Source: Compostibacillus humi (GTDB lineage: Bacteria; Bacillota; Bacilli; Bacillales; Amphibacillaceae). From it: a stretch of DNA of 64,000 nt. Shown here in pieces: positions 44,173 through 53,060 of the stretch. The stretch covers positions 29,497-93,496 of the forward strand of contig NZ_BMEV01000003.1 in NCBI RefSeq assembly GCF_014637175.1, given 5' to 3'. Under the pieces are notes generated by a model that saw nothing but the letters and a program-made list of their open reading frames with translations, was not told the origin of the DNA and did not search any database. Both the position numbers and the translations under genes were made by a program. Numbering within the stretch: position 1 is the first letter of the stretch; each line of letters starts with the position of its first letter.

Positions 44173-45543
44173 ATGGAACAGATAGAAAAATTGGTTTCCA
44201 ATCAGCGAACTTACTTTAGGCACGGTAATACAACCTCCTATGAATTTCGCAAAAAACAGCTGGAAACCTTGAAGCGAATGCTGAAAGAAAACGAGTCCAA
44301 AATTTATCGCGCATTAAAATATGATCTAAACAAACCGCGTCAAGAAGCGTATATGACAGAAATAGGCTTTCTCTATATGGAGATTGACTTTGCGTTAAAG
44401 CATTTGCGTCAATGGATGATGCCGGAGAAAGTCTCGTCACCAATTACCCATAAAGGATCAACTAGTTTGATATTAAAAGAACCATATGGCGTTGCTTTCA
44501 TTATTGCTCCGTGGAATTATCCGATCCAATTATCTTTTGCACCTGCGATCGGAGCAGTTGCTGCAGGCAATTGTGTCATCATTAAGCCGTCGGAGCTGGC
44601 AGCAGCAACCTCGTCTTTAATTAAAGAACTTGTAAGCGAATATTTCGATCCATCCTATTTTACTGTCGTGGAAGGGGATGGGGAAACTACGAAACAAGTT
44701 ATTGACGAACGGGTAGATTATATATTTTTTACCGGCAGCACCCGGGTTGCCAAGAAAATTATGGAAGCTGCAAGCAAACACCTAACCCCTGTCACATTGG
44801 AATGCGGTGGAAAAAGCCCTGCCATTGTTGATTCCGATGCAAATATTAACTTGGCGGCAAAACGAATCGTTTGGGGCAAGTTTACGAATGCCGGTCAGAC
44901 ATGTGTGGCGCCAGATTATGTCTACGTCCACGACAAAGTTAAATTTAAGTTTGTCAAAGCGATGAAACGGTATATCCGTTCCTTTTACGGAAAGGAAAAT
45001 ATCAGAAACACGAATTTTACAAAAATCATTAACGAAAACCATTTTGACCGGCTCGTTAGCTATTTGTCCTGCGGAACGATTTTACACGGCGGAACGTTTC
45101 GGAAAGAGGATTTATGGATGGAACCGACGATTTTGGACCGTATTACATGGGAAGATGCGGTGATGCAGGAGGAAATATTTGGACCAATTTTGCCGGTCTT
45201 AACCTTTACGCATTTAGACGACGCATTATATACGATCCGCAACAAGGAAAAACCCCTAGCTCTTTACTATTTCGGAGAGAATTCTGCCATCCAGCAGCAG
45301 GTAATTGAGTTTATGCCTTTCGGCGGCGGGGCTATTAACGATACGCTTTACCATCTGGCTAACCCTCATCTTCCTTTTGGCGGGGTAGGATCCAGCGGTT
45401 TTGGCAATTATCATGGAAAATATTCCTTCGATACTTTTAGCCATCAAAAGAGTGTCCTTAAACAAACGACGAAATTTGACATGCCGTTTCGTTATCCCGG
45501 CGGAAAAATTTCTGATTCGATTGTAAAACAAATTATGAAATAA
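44173..45543 (+). CDS. Class 3-type aldehyde dehydrogenase
   Basis: A 456-residue NAD(P)-dependent aldehyde dehydrogenase. Motifs include IAPWNYPIQLSFAPAIGAVA, FFTGSTRVAKKIMEAA, VTLECGGKSPAIV (general base E) and the catalytic cysteine in NAGQTCVAPDYVYV. The short length and the FGGGAINDTLYHLANPHLPF region fit the fatty-aldehyde/class 3 group, like YwdH. Substrate unclear. It lies 11 bp after rnz and ends before a strong two-way terminator. Confidence 0.9.
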   Translation: MEQIEKLVSNQRTYFRHGNTTSYEFRKKQLETLKRMLKENESKIYRALKYDLNKPRQEAYMTEIGFLYMEIDFALKHLRQWMMPEKVSSPITHKGSTSLILKEPYGVAFIIAPWNYPIQLSFAPAIGAVAAGNCVIIKPSELAAATSSLIKELVSEYFDPSYFTVVEGDGETTKQVIDERVDYIFFTGSTRVAKKIMEAASKHLTPVTLECGGKSPAIVDSDANINLAAKRIVWGKFTNAGQTCVAPDYVYVHDKVKFKFVKAMKRYIRSFYGKENIRNTNFTKIINENHFDRLVSYLSCGTILHGGTFRKEDLWMEPTILDRITWEDAVMQEEIFGPILPVLTFTHLDDALYTIRNKEKPLALYYFGENSAIQQQVIEFMPFGGGAINDTLYHLANPHLPFGGVGSSGFGNYHGKYSFDTFSHQKSVLKQTTKFDMPFRYPGGKISDSIVKQIMK

Positions 45544-45614
45544 ATGCAATTTATTAATTTTATTTTACTTTTAATATTTTTGATTGATCAAAACGTTAGC
45601 ATTCTATATTATGG

Positions 45615-45655
45615 AAGGAAACAAGCCACATGGTTCGTCATGTGGCTTGTTGTTT
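45615..45655. terminator. Bidirectional terminator between the aldehyde dehydrogenase gene and polYB
   Basis: ACAAGCCACATG (45621-45632) pairs perfectly with CATGTGGCTTGT (45639-45650), with A-rich and T-rich flanks on the two sides. Confidence 0.9.
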
Positions 45656-45668
45656 GGAAATGTTCAGA

Positions 45669-46919
45669 TTATGATTGCTTATAGTCATCCAAAAAATCTT
45701 TTTGGAAGCTGGTGCGTAAATTTTTGCTTTCTTCTGTATCTGAAATCCTTTTAAAAGGGTTTTCCCCATATTTTTCTTTTAGTACTTCTATCGTTTCATA
45801 CAATTTTTCCTTCTGAGCCGCTTTTTTATACGTAAATAAATTGAGCTGCTCACCGATATGCTGCCTTTCTTCCAAATCCTGCACCGTCACCCCTAATAAG
45901 CGGACAGGCTGTTTATTCCAATGTTTATAAAACAAGTCACGGGCAAGGGGAAAAATATCCTCCTTTAAATAAACATATGATTGCAATTTCATGCTCCGTG
46001 TAATCGTTTGCCGGTTATCGTAGCGAATCATGACTTGAATCGTCATTCCTGCCACTTCTTTTCTTTTCATCCGTTCTTCTACTTTCATGCACAAATCGTG
46101 CAGAAGTTTCTCAAGTATTGAAGAATCCGTTGTATCTTCCGGCAATGTCTGCGAGTTGCCAATGCTTTTAAAATCATATATGGCATCCGGGTCTACTTTT
46201 CGCGGGTCTTTTCCGTTTGCCCTATTTTTAAGCCTTTCGCCATTAATGCCAAATAAATGTTTCAGCTCATATACGTCGTGTTTTGCCAAGTCGCCAATTG
46301 TTCGTATGCCGATTGCGTGTAATTTTTGTGCAGTTTTGTTCCCTACCCCGTGCATTTTCTCTACTGGTAAAGGCCAAAGGGTGCGATGAAGTTCCCTTTT
46401 GCGCAAGACGGTAATGCCGAGCGGTTTTTTCATGTCCGATGCCATTTTAGCCAAGAATTTATTTGGCGCAATTCCGATGCTGCACGGTAAATCCAATTCG
46501 TTCAATAACCGCTTTTGGATTGATTTTGCCAGGTCAACTGCTCCTTTTGGCCAATTTGCATCCGTCACATCCATATACCCTTCATCAATAGAAACGGGCT
46601 CGATATAAGGGGTATATTCGGACAAAATCCGGAAAACTTCCTTGGATGCAGCCCGGTATCTGTCAAAATTCGGAGGAAGGATAATGAGATTCGGACAAAG
46701 CTTTTTTGCCTGCCATACCGGCATTGTTGTTTTGACTCCCTTTCCCCTCGCTTCGTAACTGCTCGTTACAATGATTCCTTTCCGTTCCTTCGGGTTGCCG
46801 GCAATGGCTACAGGCTTTCCTTTGAGCGACGGTTCATAGGCCATTTCTACCGAAGCATAAAAACAATTCATATCAATATGGAAAATAATTCGTCCTGATC
46901 CTGTTTTCTTTTTGGACAT
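45669..46919 (-). CDS. polYB: Y-family DNA polymerase IV (PolY1/PolYB)
   Basis: A 416-residue translesion polymerase. IIFHIDMNCFYASVE carries the first catalytic aspartate, VTSSYEARGKGV the nucleotide-contacting residues, and SIDEGYMDVTDA the second acidic pair. A beta-clamp-binding peptide QLNLF is visible near residues 358-362. It copies damaged DNA and may raise mutation rate. It lies downstream of yqjE but behind a terminator, so it probably has its own promoter. Confidence 0.94.
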   Translation of the reverse strand: MSKKKTGSGRIIFHIDMNCFYASVEMAYEPSLKGKPVAIAGNPKERKGIIVTSSYEARGKGVKTTMPVWQAKKLCPNLIILPPNFDRYRAASKEVFRILSEYTPYIEPVSIDEGYMDVTDANWPKGAVDLAKSIQKRLLNELDLPCSIGIAPNKFLAKMASDMKKPLGITVLRKRELHRTLWPLPVEKMHGVGNKTAQKLHAIGIRTIGDLAKHDVYELKHLFGINGERLKNRANGKDPRKVDPDAIYDFKSIGNSQTLPEDTTDSSILEKLLHDLCMKVEERMKRKEVAGMTIQVMIRYDNRQTITRSMKLQSYVYLKEDIFPLARDLFYKHWNKQPVRLLGVTVQDLEERQHIGEQLNLFTYKKAAQKEKLYETIEVLKEKYGENPFKRISDTEESKNLRTSFQKDFLDDYKQS

Positions 46920-46942
46920 GGAAAAACACCTTCTGACGTCAT

Positions 46943-46978
46943 GGAAAAAGTCCCTTTAAGAAAATCTTAAAGGGCTTT
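46943..46978 (-). terminator. Terminator of the mcm-mmdA-yqjE operon
   Basis: The minus strand reads CCCTTTAAGA, a 3-base loop and TCTTAAAGGG (46952-46974), then ACTTTTTCC. It is just past the yqjE stop. Confidence 0.85.
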
Positions 46979-46982
46979 TCGA

Positions 46983-48116
46983 TCAATTGTTTTTCTCTGC
47001 TACTACTCTTACAATTTCCACAAGGAATGCAGCGGTTTTTATTAAATTCGCTACGGAAATACGTTCCTTTGTCGTATGAATTTCTTCGTATCCTACCGCC
47101 AGATTAACAGTTGGAATGCCAAAGCCGGAAATAACGTTGGCGTCACTCCCGCCCCCGGATTTTAATAATTTGCTTTCATGTCCAAGTGCTTTCGCTGCCT
47201 TCACCGCAACTTGTACTACTTCATCCTTTTCACTCAAATTAAATCCAGGATACGTATATTGAACCTCGACTTCCGCTTTGCCGCCAAACTGTATTGCCGT
47301 ATCTTCAAATGCTTCTTTCATACGGGCTACTTGACGGTCGATTTTTTCTTTCACCAAAGATCTTGCCTCTGCCAAGATTTCCACGTGGTCAGCAACAATA
47401 TTTGTTTGCTTGCCGCCTTCAAACCGACCGATATTTGCCGTTGTGTCCTCGTCAATTCGTCCAAGGGGCATTTTCGCGATTGCTTTTGCGGCAATCTGAA
47501 TGGCAGAAACCCCTTTTTCCGGCTCCAATCCGGCATGGGCTGTTTTTCCTTTAATGACTGCACGTATTTTTGCCTGTGTCGGAGCACTGACAATAATATC
47601 ACCGACTTCCCCGTCGGAATCAACGGCAAATCCGTATTTCGCTTTAATTAAAGAAGGATCGAGAGCTTTTGCACCAACGAGACCGGATTCTTCACCGACA
47701 GTAATAATGAATTGGATGTCTCCATGTTCCAGCTTGTTTTCCTTCAGCACTTTAATCATTTCCAGCAATGCTGCCAGTCCAGCTTTATCGTCAGCACCAA
47801 GTATGGTTGTTCCGTCGGAAACGATATAACCGTCCTGAACGGAAGGCTTAATATTTTTTCCGGGAACGACAGTATCCATATGGGAAGTAAAATAAATTGG
47901 ATCTGCGTTTGATTTGTTTCCCCGCAAGGTGCAAATTAAGTTTCCGGCGCCATGCCCCGTTTTTTCTTTTGCATTATCTTCTGTGACTTCTAATCCTAAT
48001 GCAGTAAATTTCTTCTTTAATACACTGGCAATTTTTTTCTCATGCTTTGTTTCTGAATCGATTTGTACTAATTCGATAAATTCATTTAACAAACGTTCCT
48101 CATTTACGTATGACAA
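46983..48116 (-). CDS. yqjE: M20-family peptidase YqjE (tripeptidase-like)
   Basis: A 377-residue zinc aminopeptidase-type protein of the M20 family. Metal-binding regions are FTSHMDTVVPG, GADDKAGLAALLEM and TVGEESGLVGAK (general base E, then E). SGGGSDANVISGFGIP carries further conserved residues. It resembles PepT-like tripeptidases. TTG at 48116 with TTGGAG upstream is chosen over an in-frame GTG at 48125. It lies 24 bp after the carboxyltransferase gene, although its role in that pathway is not evident. Confidence 0.88.
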   Translation of the reverse strand: MSYVNEERLLNEFIELVQIDSETKHEKKIASVLKKKFTALGLEVTEDNAKEKTGHGAGNLICTLRGNKSNADPIYFTSHMDTVVPGKNIKPSVQDGYIVSDGTTILGADDKAGLAALLEMIKVLKENKLEHGDIQFIITVGEESGLVGAKALDPSLIKAKYGFAVDSDGEVGDIIVSAPTQAKIRAVIKGKTAHAGLEPEKGVSAIQIAAKAIAKMPLGRIDEDTTANIGRFEGGKQTNIVADHVEILAEARSLVKEKIDRQVARMKEAFEDTAIQFGGKAEVEVQYTYPGFNLSEKDEVVQVAVKAAKALGHESKLLKSGGGSDANVISGFGIPTVNLAVGYEEIHTTKERISVANLIKTAAFLVEIVRVVAEKNN

Positions 48117-48140
48117 TGTTAACACTCCAATTTTTGTAAA

Positions 48141-49691
48141 TTATAATGGGATATTTCCGTGTTTTTTCTCCGGCCGCATCTCTTCCTTATTCTCAAGCAT
48201 TTCCAATGCCTGGCATAATTTTATCCGTGTTTCCCTCGGGTCAATTACATCGTCGACCATTCCGAGGCTTGCTGCTACATACGGATTGGCAAATTTTTGC
48301 CGGTACGTTGCGATTTTTTCCTGTCTGACTTTTTCCGGCTGATCGCTTTCGGCGATTTCCTTGGCAAAAATTATATTTGCTGCACCTTCAGGCCCCATGA
48401 CGGCAATCTCCGCGTTCGGCCAGGCATAAACGATATCGGCACCGATGGATTTGCTGTTGAGCGCAACGTAGGCGCCGCCATATGCTTTACGCATAATAAC
48501 TGTTATTTTCGGCACTGTCGCTTCGGAATAAGCATACAAAATTTTTGCCCCATGGCGAATAATTCCGCCGTGTTCTTGCTTTACCCCCGGGAAAAAGCCG
48601 GTAACATCTTCAAAGGTAATGATCGGGATATTAAATGCATCACAAAAGCGGATAAAACGGGAAGCTTTATCGCTGGAATCAATGTCAAGCCCTCCGGCTA
48701 AATATTTCGGCTGATTGCATACGAGTCCAACGGTTCGGCCCTTTACCCTCGCAAAGCCGACGACGATATTTTTGGCAAAATGCTCGTGGATTTCGAGAAA
48801 AGTTCCGGCATCAACGATCTGTTCTATAACCATTTTCACATCGTATGGCCGGACGCCGTCAAAAGGCACGATATCGGTTAAATCCGGCCGGTAATCATCT
48901 TCATTTCCCGTGCTATTTTTAACCTCCGGGCGCTCACGGAAATTTTGCGGCAAGTAATCCAAAAGCTTCTTCACTAAATCTAACGCTTTTTCTTCGTTTT
49001 CCGCCCGGAAATGGGCATTCCCGCTCTTGGAATTATGTATATGGGCTCCGCCTAAATCTTCGGCGGAAATGTTCTCGCCGGTCACGGTTTCGATTACCTT
49101 TGGTCCGGTGATAAACATTTGTGATGTTTTCTCTACCATGATAACAAAATCTGTAATTGCCGGCGAATAAACCGCCCCGCCTGCACTTGGTCCCATGATG
49201 ACCGAAATTTGGGGAATGACGCCGGAATAAATAGAATTGCGGTAAAAAACATGGCCATATCCGTCCAGGGAAGAAACTCCCTCCTGGATCCGTGCTCCGC
49301 CCGAATCATTAAGCCCGATAAATGGTACCCCGTTTTTCGCCGCCAAGTCCATAACCGCTGCGATTTTCTTGCCATGCATTTCCCCAAGTGCCCCGCCGAG
49401 AACGGTAAAATCCTGGGCAAAGAGATAAACGGGACGGCCATTTATTTTTCCGAAGCCGGTAACGACCCCTTCCCCTTTTCCTTTATGTTTTTCCATGCCA
49501 AAATCCGTGGCCCTTGTTTCGATAAAAGGGTTTAATTCCACAAAGGATCCTTCATCAAGCAAGTAATCAATCCGTTCCCTTGCCGTCATTTTTCCTTTTT
49601 CATGCTGTTTTTGAATCCGTTCATCCCCGCCGCCAAGCTCTACTTGTCTGCGTTTATCATATAGTTCATTAATTTTCTCATAAATATCCAT
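48141..49691 (-). CDS. yqjD: Acyl-CoA carboxyltransferase subunit (propionyl/methylmalonyl-CoA type)
   Basis: A 516-residue carboxyltransferase of the AccD5/PccB/MmdA family. The oxyanion and CoA-binding segments are NDSGGARIQEGVSSLDGYG and GPSAGGAVYSPAITDF in the N-half and ITFEDVTGFFPGVKQEHGGI and MRKAYGGAYVALNSK in the C-half. It should transfer carboxylate between biotin and propionyl-CoA or methylmalonyl-CoA. No biotin carboxylase or biotin carrier gene is adjacent. ATG at 49691 has GGAGGAAGGG in front and overlaps the previous stop (TAATG). Confidence 0.92.
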   Translation of the reverse strand: MDIYEKINELYDKRRQVELGGGDERIQKQHEKGKMTARERIDYLLDEGSFVELNPFIETRATDFGMEKHKGKGEGVVTGFGKINGRPVYLFAQDFTVLGGALGEMHGKKIAAVMDLAAKNGVPFIGLNDSGGARIQEGVSSLDGYGHVFYRNSIYSGVIPQISVIMGPSAGGAVYSPAITDFVIMVEKTSQMFITGPKVIETVTGENISAEDLGGAHIHNSKSGNAHFRAENEEKALDLVKKLLDYLPQNFRERPEVKNSTGNEDDYRPDLTDIVPFDGVRPYDVKMVIEQIVDAGTFLEIHEHFAKNIVVGFARVKGRTVGLVCNQPKYLAGGLDIDSSDKASRFIRFCDAFNIPIITFEDVTGFFPGVKQEHGGIIRHGAKILYAYSEATVPKITVIMRKAYGGAYVALNSKSIGADIVYAWPNAEIAVMGPEGAANIIFAKEIAESDQPEKVRQEKIATYRQKFANPYVAASLGMVDDVIDPRETRIKLCQALEMLENKEEMRPEKKHGNIPL

Positions 49692-50518
49692 TACCCTTCC
49701 TCCTCCGTCCGCTGCTGGCACAGTTCAAATAATACCTTACCTGTTGAATTCGGATGGATAAAGGCAATTTGGCTATCGTTCGCCCCCTGTTTCGGCTGTT
49801 CGTGAATAAAAGTAATGCCATGTTTTTTCATATAATTTATTCTTGCTTTGATATCGTCCACATCTAAGGCGATGTGGTGAATTCCTTCTCCTCTTGTGTC
49901 AAGAAATTTTTGAATCGGGGACTGTTCATGGATTGGTTCCAGCAGCTCAAACCGGGTTTCACCAATTTTTATAAAAGCTACCTTTACACCTTCATCAGCA
50001 ACTTCTTCTACCCCTTCCAGCTGCAGTCCAAATCCGTCGGTATACAGGCTTAATGCCTGATCAATCGATTTAACAGCAATGCCGATGTGAGAAATTTTTT
50101 TTGGAGGAGTAAGGGTTTTTTCTTTCGGGTCAATCAGCTGCTGAATGTACTCTGCCAAGGCTTCGGTCGATGATCCGCTCGTGAAAATCTTTTTAATCCC
50201 CTTTTCCATTAAATATGGAATATCTTCGCTTGGAATAATGCCGCCGCCGATAACGGGAATATCCCCTGCCCCCCGTTTTTTTAGTTCTTCCACTACTTTC
50301 GGAAAAAGGGTACGATGAGCTCCAGAAAGGGAAGACAAACCAATGACATCAACATCCTCTTGGATGGCACTCGTTGCAATTTGCAACGGCGTTTGCCTTA
50401 AACCGGTATAAATAACTTCCATTCCGTGGTCTCTTAGCGCCTGGGAAATGACCAATGCCCCCCGGTCGTGTCCGTCCAGCCCTGGTTTTGCAATCAGTAC
50501 TCGAATTTTTTTTCCCAT
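49691..50518 (-). CDS. Fusion of methylmalonyl-CoA mutase B12-binding domain and methylmalonyl-CoA epimerase
   Basis: A 275-residue two-domain protein. Residues 1-135 are a cobalamin-binding domain with DGHDRG (H17 as the lower cobalt ligand), SSLSGAH and GGGIIPSEDI, like the small subunit or C-terminus of the mutase. After a short proline-lysine linker, residues 142-270 form a glyoxalase-fold epimerase: ISHIGIAVKSIDQAL, FELLEPI, HHIALDVDDI and GKVLFELCQQ give the metal-binding H, H and E. The partner catalytic subunit is encoded 12 bp upstream, and the carboxyltransferase follows with a one-base overlap. In B. subtilis yqjC is a separate epimerase-like gene. Confidence 0.93.
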   Translation of the reverse strand: MGKKIRVLIAKPGLDGHDRGALVISQALRDHGMEVIYTGLRQTPLQIATSAIQEDVDVIGLSSLSGAHRTLFPKVVEELKKRGAGDIPVIGGGIIPSEDIPYLMEKGIKKIFTSGSSTEALAEYIQQLIDPKEKTLTPPKKISHIGIAVKSIDQALSLYTDGFGLQLEGVEEVADEGVKVAFIKIGETRFELLEPIHEQSPIQKFLDTRGEGIHHIALDVDDIKARINYMKKHGITFIHEQPKQGANDSQIAFIHPNSTGKVLFELCQQRTEEEG

Positions 50519-50530
50519 TATAATCCCCCT

Positions 50531-52159
50531 TTAAACCCCTGTGTATTCGCCAAATTCTTCCCGTAAAACATTACAAATCTCCCCTACGGAAGCATACGCT
50601 TTAACTGCATCCAAAATATATGGTATCAGGTTCTCCCTTTCGTCTTTTGCCATTTCTTTCAATACTCTCAGCCTTTTTTCCACTAAATCGTTATCCCGTT
50701 TCTCTTTTACTCTTTTTAGTGAAGCAATTTGTCCTTTTTCCAGAGATTCGTCTACCTTTAACAGCTCCGGTTCTGCATCTTCTTCCATTGTGAACTGATT
50801 GAGTCCGACAATAATTTCTTCATTTCTTTCAATTTGCTTCTGAATCTCATACGCATTTTGCTGGATTTCCCGCTGCATATACCCGGCCTCAATTGCTTGG
50901 ACAGCACCGCCCAGTTCTTGAATATGCTCTAAATACTTCTCAACTTTTGCTTCTATTTCGTCTGTTAACGCTTCCACATAATAGGACCCGCCAAGAGGAT
51001 CCACTGTGTCAGCTACCCCGCTTTCATAGGCAATAATCTGCTGTGTCCGCAAAGCAATCCGGGCTGATTCTTCCGTAGGCAAAGACAATGCCTCATCCCG
51101 GGAATTCGTGTGCAAGCTTTGTGTTCCCCCTAATACGGCTGCCAATGCTTGTAATGTGACACGGACAATATTGTTATCCGGCTGCTGGGCAGTTAGTGTG
51201 GAACCGCCAGTTTGGGTATGAAAACGCAATTTCCAGCTTTTCGGATTTTTTGCCTTGTAATGCTCTTTCATAATTTTTGCCCAAATTCGCCGGGCAGCGC
51301 GAAACTTCGCAATCTCCTCAAAGAAATTGTTATGAGCATTAAAAAAGAAGGCTAATCTCGGCGCAAAATCGTCCACATTCAAACCGGATTCAATGGCAGC
51401 ATCAACATAACTCATCCCATTTGCAATCGTAAAGGCGACTTCTTGCACTGCATTCGAGCCTGCTTCACGAATGTGATAACCGGAAATACTAATCGTATTA
51501 AATTTAGGCAAATATTGATGGCAAAACGCGAAAATATTTGTGATAAGCCGCATGGATGGTTTTGGCGGGAAAATATATGTTCCCCTGGCGATATATTCTT
51601 TTAAAATATCGTTTTGAATCGTACCTGTCAGTTTTTCCAAAGGAACTCCCTGCTTTTCGCCGACAGCGATATACATGCATAATAAAACGGCTGCCGGGGC
51701 ATTGATGGTCATGGAAGTACTGACTTTGTCGAGGGGAATGTGATCAAACAAGATTTCCATATCTTCCAGCGTATCGATGGCTACACCGACTTTGCCCACT
51801 TCCCCTTCAGCCATCGGGTCGTCTGAATCATAGCCAATTTGTGTTGGCAGGTCAAAAGCAACCGAAAGTCCGGTTTGCCCCTGTTCCAGCAAATAGCGAA
51901 AACGTTTATTCGTTTCTTTTGCCGAGCCGAATCCTGCATACTGCCGCATTGTCCAAAACCGGCTGCGATACATTGTCGGCTGGATTCCCCGTGTGAACGG
52001 ATATTCACCAGGCAGGGTGCTCTCTTCCATTCCGTATACTCGTTCTACTTCTATGTCCGAAGACGTGGTAAAACGCTCTTTTCGTTCAGGAAAACGCTCT
52101 ATTATTTCATTCACTTTGTCTTTCCAGCGTTCGATCTCTAATTTTCTTTCTTCATCCAT
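50531..52159 (-). CDS. Methylmalonyl-CoA mutase, catalytic (alpha) subunit
   Basis: A 542-residue catalytic TIM-barrel subunit, without a cobalamin domain of its own. Tyrosine 74 in [10 protein letters not shown] and arginine 192 in YIARGTYIF are the residues that separate methylmalonyl-CoA mutase from isobutyryl-CoA mutase (which has F and Q there), so (R)-methylmalonyl-CoA to succinyl-CoA is the likely reaction. [26 protein letters not shown] and [16 protein letters not shown] are further signatures. It heads the operon. GGGGGTAATG precedes the ATG, and it diverges from a small Prli42-like gene. Confidence 0.95.
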   Translation of the reverse strand: MDEERKLEIERWKDKVNEIIERFPERKERFTTSSDIEVERVYGMEESTLPGEYPFTRGIQPTMYRSRFWTMRQYAGFGSAKETNKRFRYLLEQGQTGLSVAFDLPTQIGYDSDDPMAEGEVGKVGVAIDTLEDMEILFDHIPLDKVSTSMTINAPAAVLLCMYIAVGEKQGVPLEKLTGTIQNDILKEYIARGTYIFPPKPSMRLITNIFAFCHQYLPKFNTISISGYHIREAGSNAVQEVAFTIANGMSYVDAAIESGLNVDDFAPRLAFFFNAHNNFFEEIAKFRAARRIWAKIMKEHYKAKNPKSWKLRFHTQTGGSTLTAQQPDNNIVRVTLQALAAVLGGTQSLHTNSRDEALSLPTEESARIALRTQQIIAYESGVADTVDPLGGSYYVEALTDEIEAKVEKYLEHIQELGGAVQAIEAGYMQREIQQNAYEIQKQIERNEEIIVGLNQFTMEEDAEPELLKVDESLEKGQIASLKRVKEKRDNDLVEKRLRVLKEMAKDERENLIPYILDAVKAYASVGEICNVLREEFGEYTGV

Positions 52160-52288
52160 AACATTACCCCCAAAAATTTAGAAAACTTCCCCTTTTACTT
52201 CTATTTTCAATTATTTTTTTATCCTTGTCCACATTAAATTTTCCAGTTACAATGTAAATAAGTACGTTTTGTTGAAGGAGGACTTACA

Positions 52289-52426
52289 GTGGCATCACAA
52301 GGAAAGGGAATTGCTCCGAAAAGAAAATCGAAACGGCAGCGCAGACAAAAAATCATTGTGTTTATTATGATTATCGCCATGCTGTTATCTACAATTACAG
52401 CTGGATTAGCATTATTTGCATTTTAA
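52289..52426 (+). CDS. Prli42-like stressosome-associated microprotein, 45 residues
   Basis: A short gene starting with GTG at 52289 behind AAGGAGGACTT. The first 21 residues are strongly basic (PKRKSKRQRRQK), followed by one membrane helix (IIVFIMIIAMLLSTITAGLA) and a short end. This shape and the M-L-A-rich helix match Prli42, the small membrane protein that anchors the stressosome in Listeria and is conserved in Bacillales. Identification is by pattern only. It is divergent from the mutase operon and followed by a terminator. Confidence 0.72.
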   Translation: MASQGKGIAPKRKSKRQRRQKIIVFIMIIAMLLSTITAGLALFAF

Positions 52427-52438
52427 ATTACGAAACCG

Positions 52439-52475
52439 ATGTCATTCAGAATACACGCTGAGTGACATTTTTGTT
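52439..52475 (+). terminator. Terminator of the Prli42-like gene
   Basis: ATGTCATTCAG (52439-52449) pairs with CTGAGTGACAT (52458-52468) with one wobble, followed by TTTTGTTTT. Confidence 0.88.
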
Positions 52476-52484
52476 TTATGGTAT

Positions 52485-52527
52485 TTTTTCATAAAGGAAG
52501 GCTGACCCAAAAGATGAGACAGCCTTC
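52485..52527 (-). terminator. Probable terminator of brxB
   Basis: GAAGGCTG (read on minus, 52520-52527) pairs with CAGCCTTC (52497-52504) over a 15-base loop. The tail CTTTATG is only moderately T-rich. Confidence 0.5.
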
Positions 52528-52532
52528 ACTCC

Positions 52533-52964
52533 TTAAATTTCTTCACAATATTTATCAAATAATTGTTGCAGTTTATTCGTTACTTCCATTGCTGAAAATC
52601 CTTCAATATCATGTCGTTCAATCATGGAAAGGATTTTTCCGTCTTTTAATAATGCAAAGGAAGGAGATGACGGCGGATAGCCTTCGAAATATTCCCTTGC
52701 CCTCTCTGTTGCTTCCCGGTCTTGTCCGGCAAATACGGTTACTAAATGGTCTGGCCGCTTATCATAATGAATGGCATTGGCAGCTGCTGGGCGAGCTACC
52801 CCGCCGGCACATCCGCAGGTGGAATTGATCATGACTAACGTTGTGCCTTCCCGTTTTAGCGCTTCATCCACCTCTTCCGGAGTGCGCAATTCTTCATATC
52901 CTGCTTCCACTATATCTTGACGGGCAGCATCAACAACATCTTTCATAAATAAATTAAAATCCAT
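52533..52964 (-). CDS. brxB: Bacilliredoxin BrxB
   Basis: A 143-residue thioredoxin-fold protein of the BrxA/BrxB (DUF1094) family with the active-site CGC in [13 protein letters not shown]. Bacilliredoxins remove bacillithiol from oxidised protein cysteines and are then reduced by bacillithiol and Ypd[18 protein letters not shown] and [14 protein letters not shown] are typical. Position upstream of the mcm genes and downstream of bkdB corresponds to B. subtilis yqiW. GGGGTGT precedes the ATG. Confidence 0.93.
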   Translation of the reverse strand: MDFNLFMKDVVDAARQDIVEAGYEELRTPEEVDEALKREGTTLVMINSTCGCAGGVARPAAANAIHYDKRPDHLVTVFAGQDREATERAREYFEGYPPSSPSFALLKDGKILSMIERHDIEGFSAMEVTNKLQQLFDKYCEEI

Positions 52965-53060
52965 ACAGACACCCCTTAAGTATCAATATTTTGCTTTCTT
53001 AAAGGATAGCAAGATATGAAAGGAATGGCAAATAAATCGCATTATGACAACAATTGGAAA

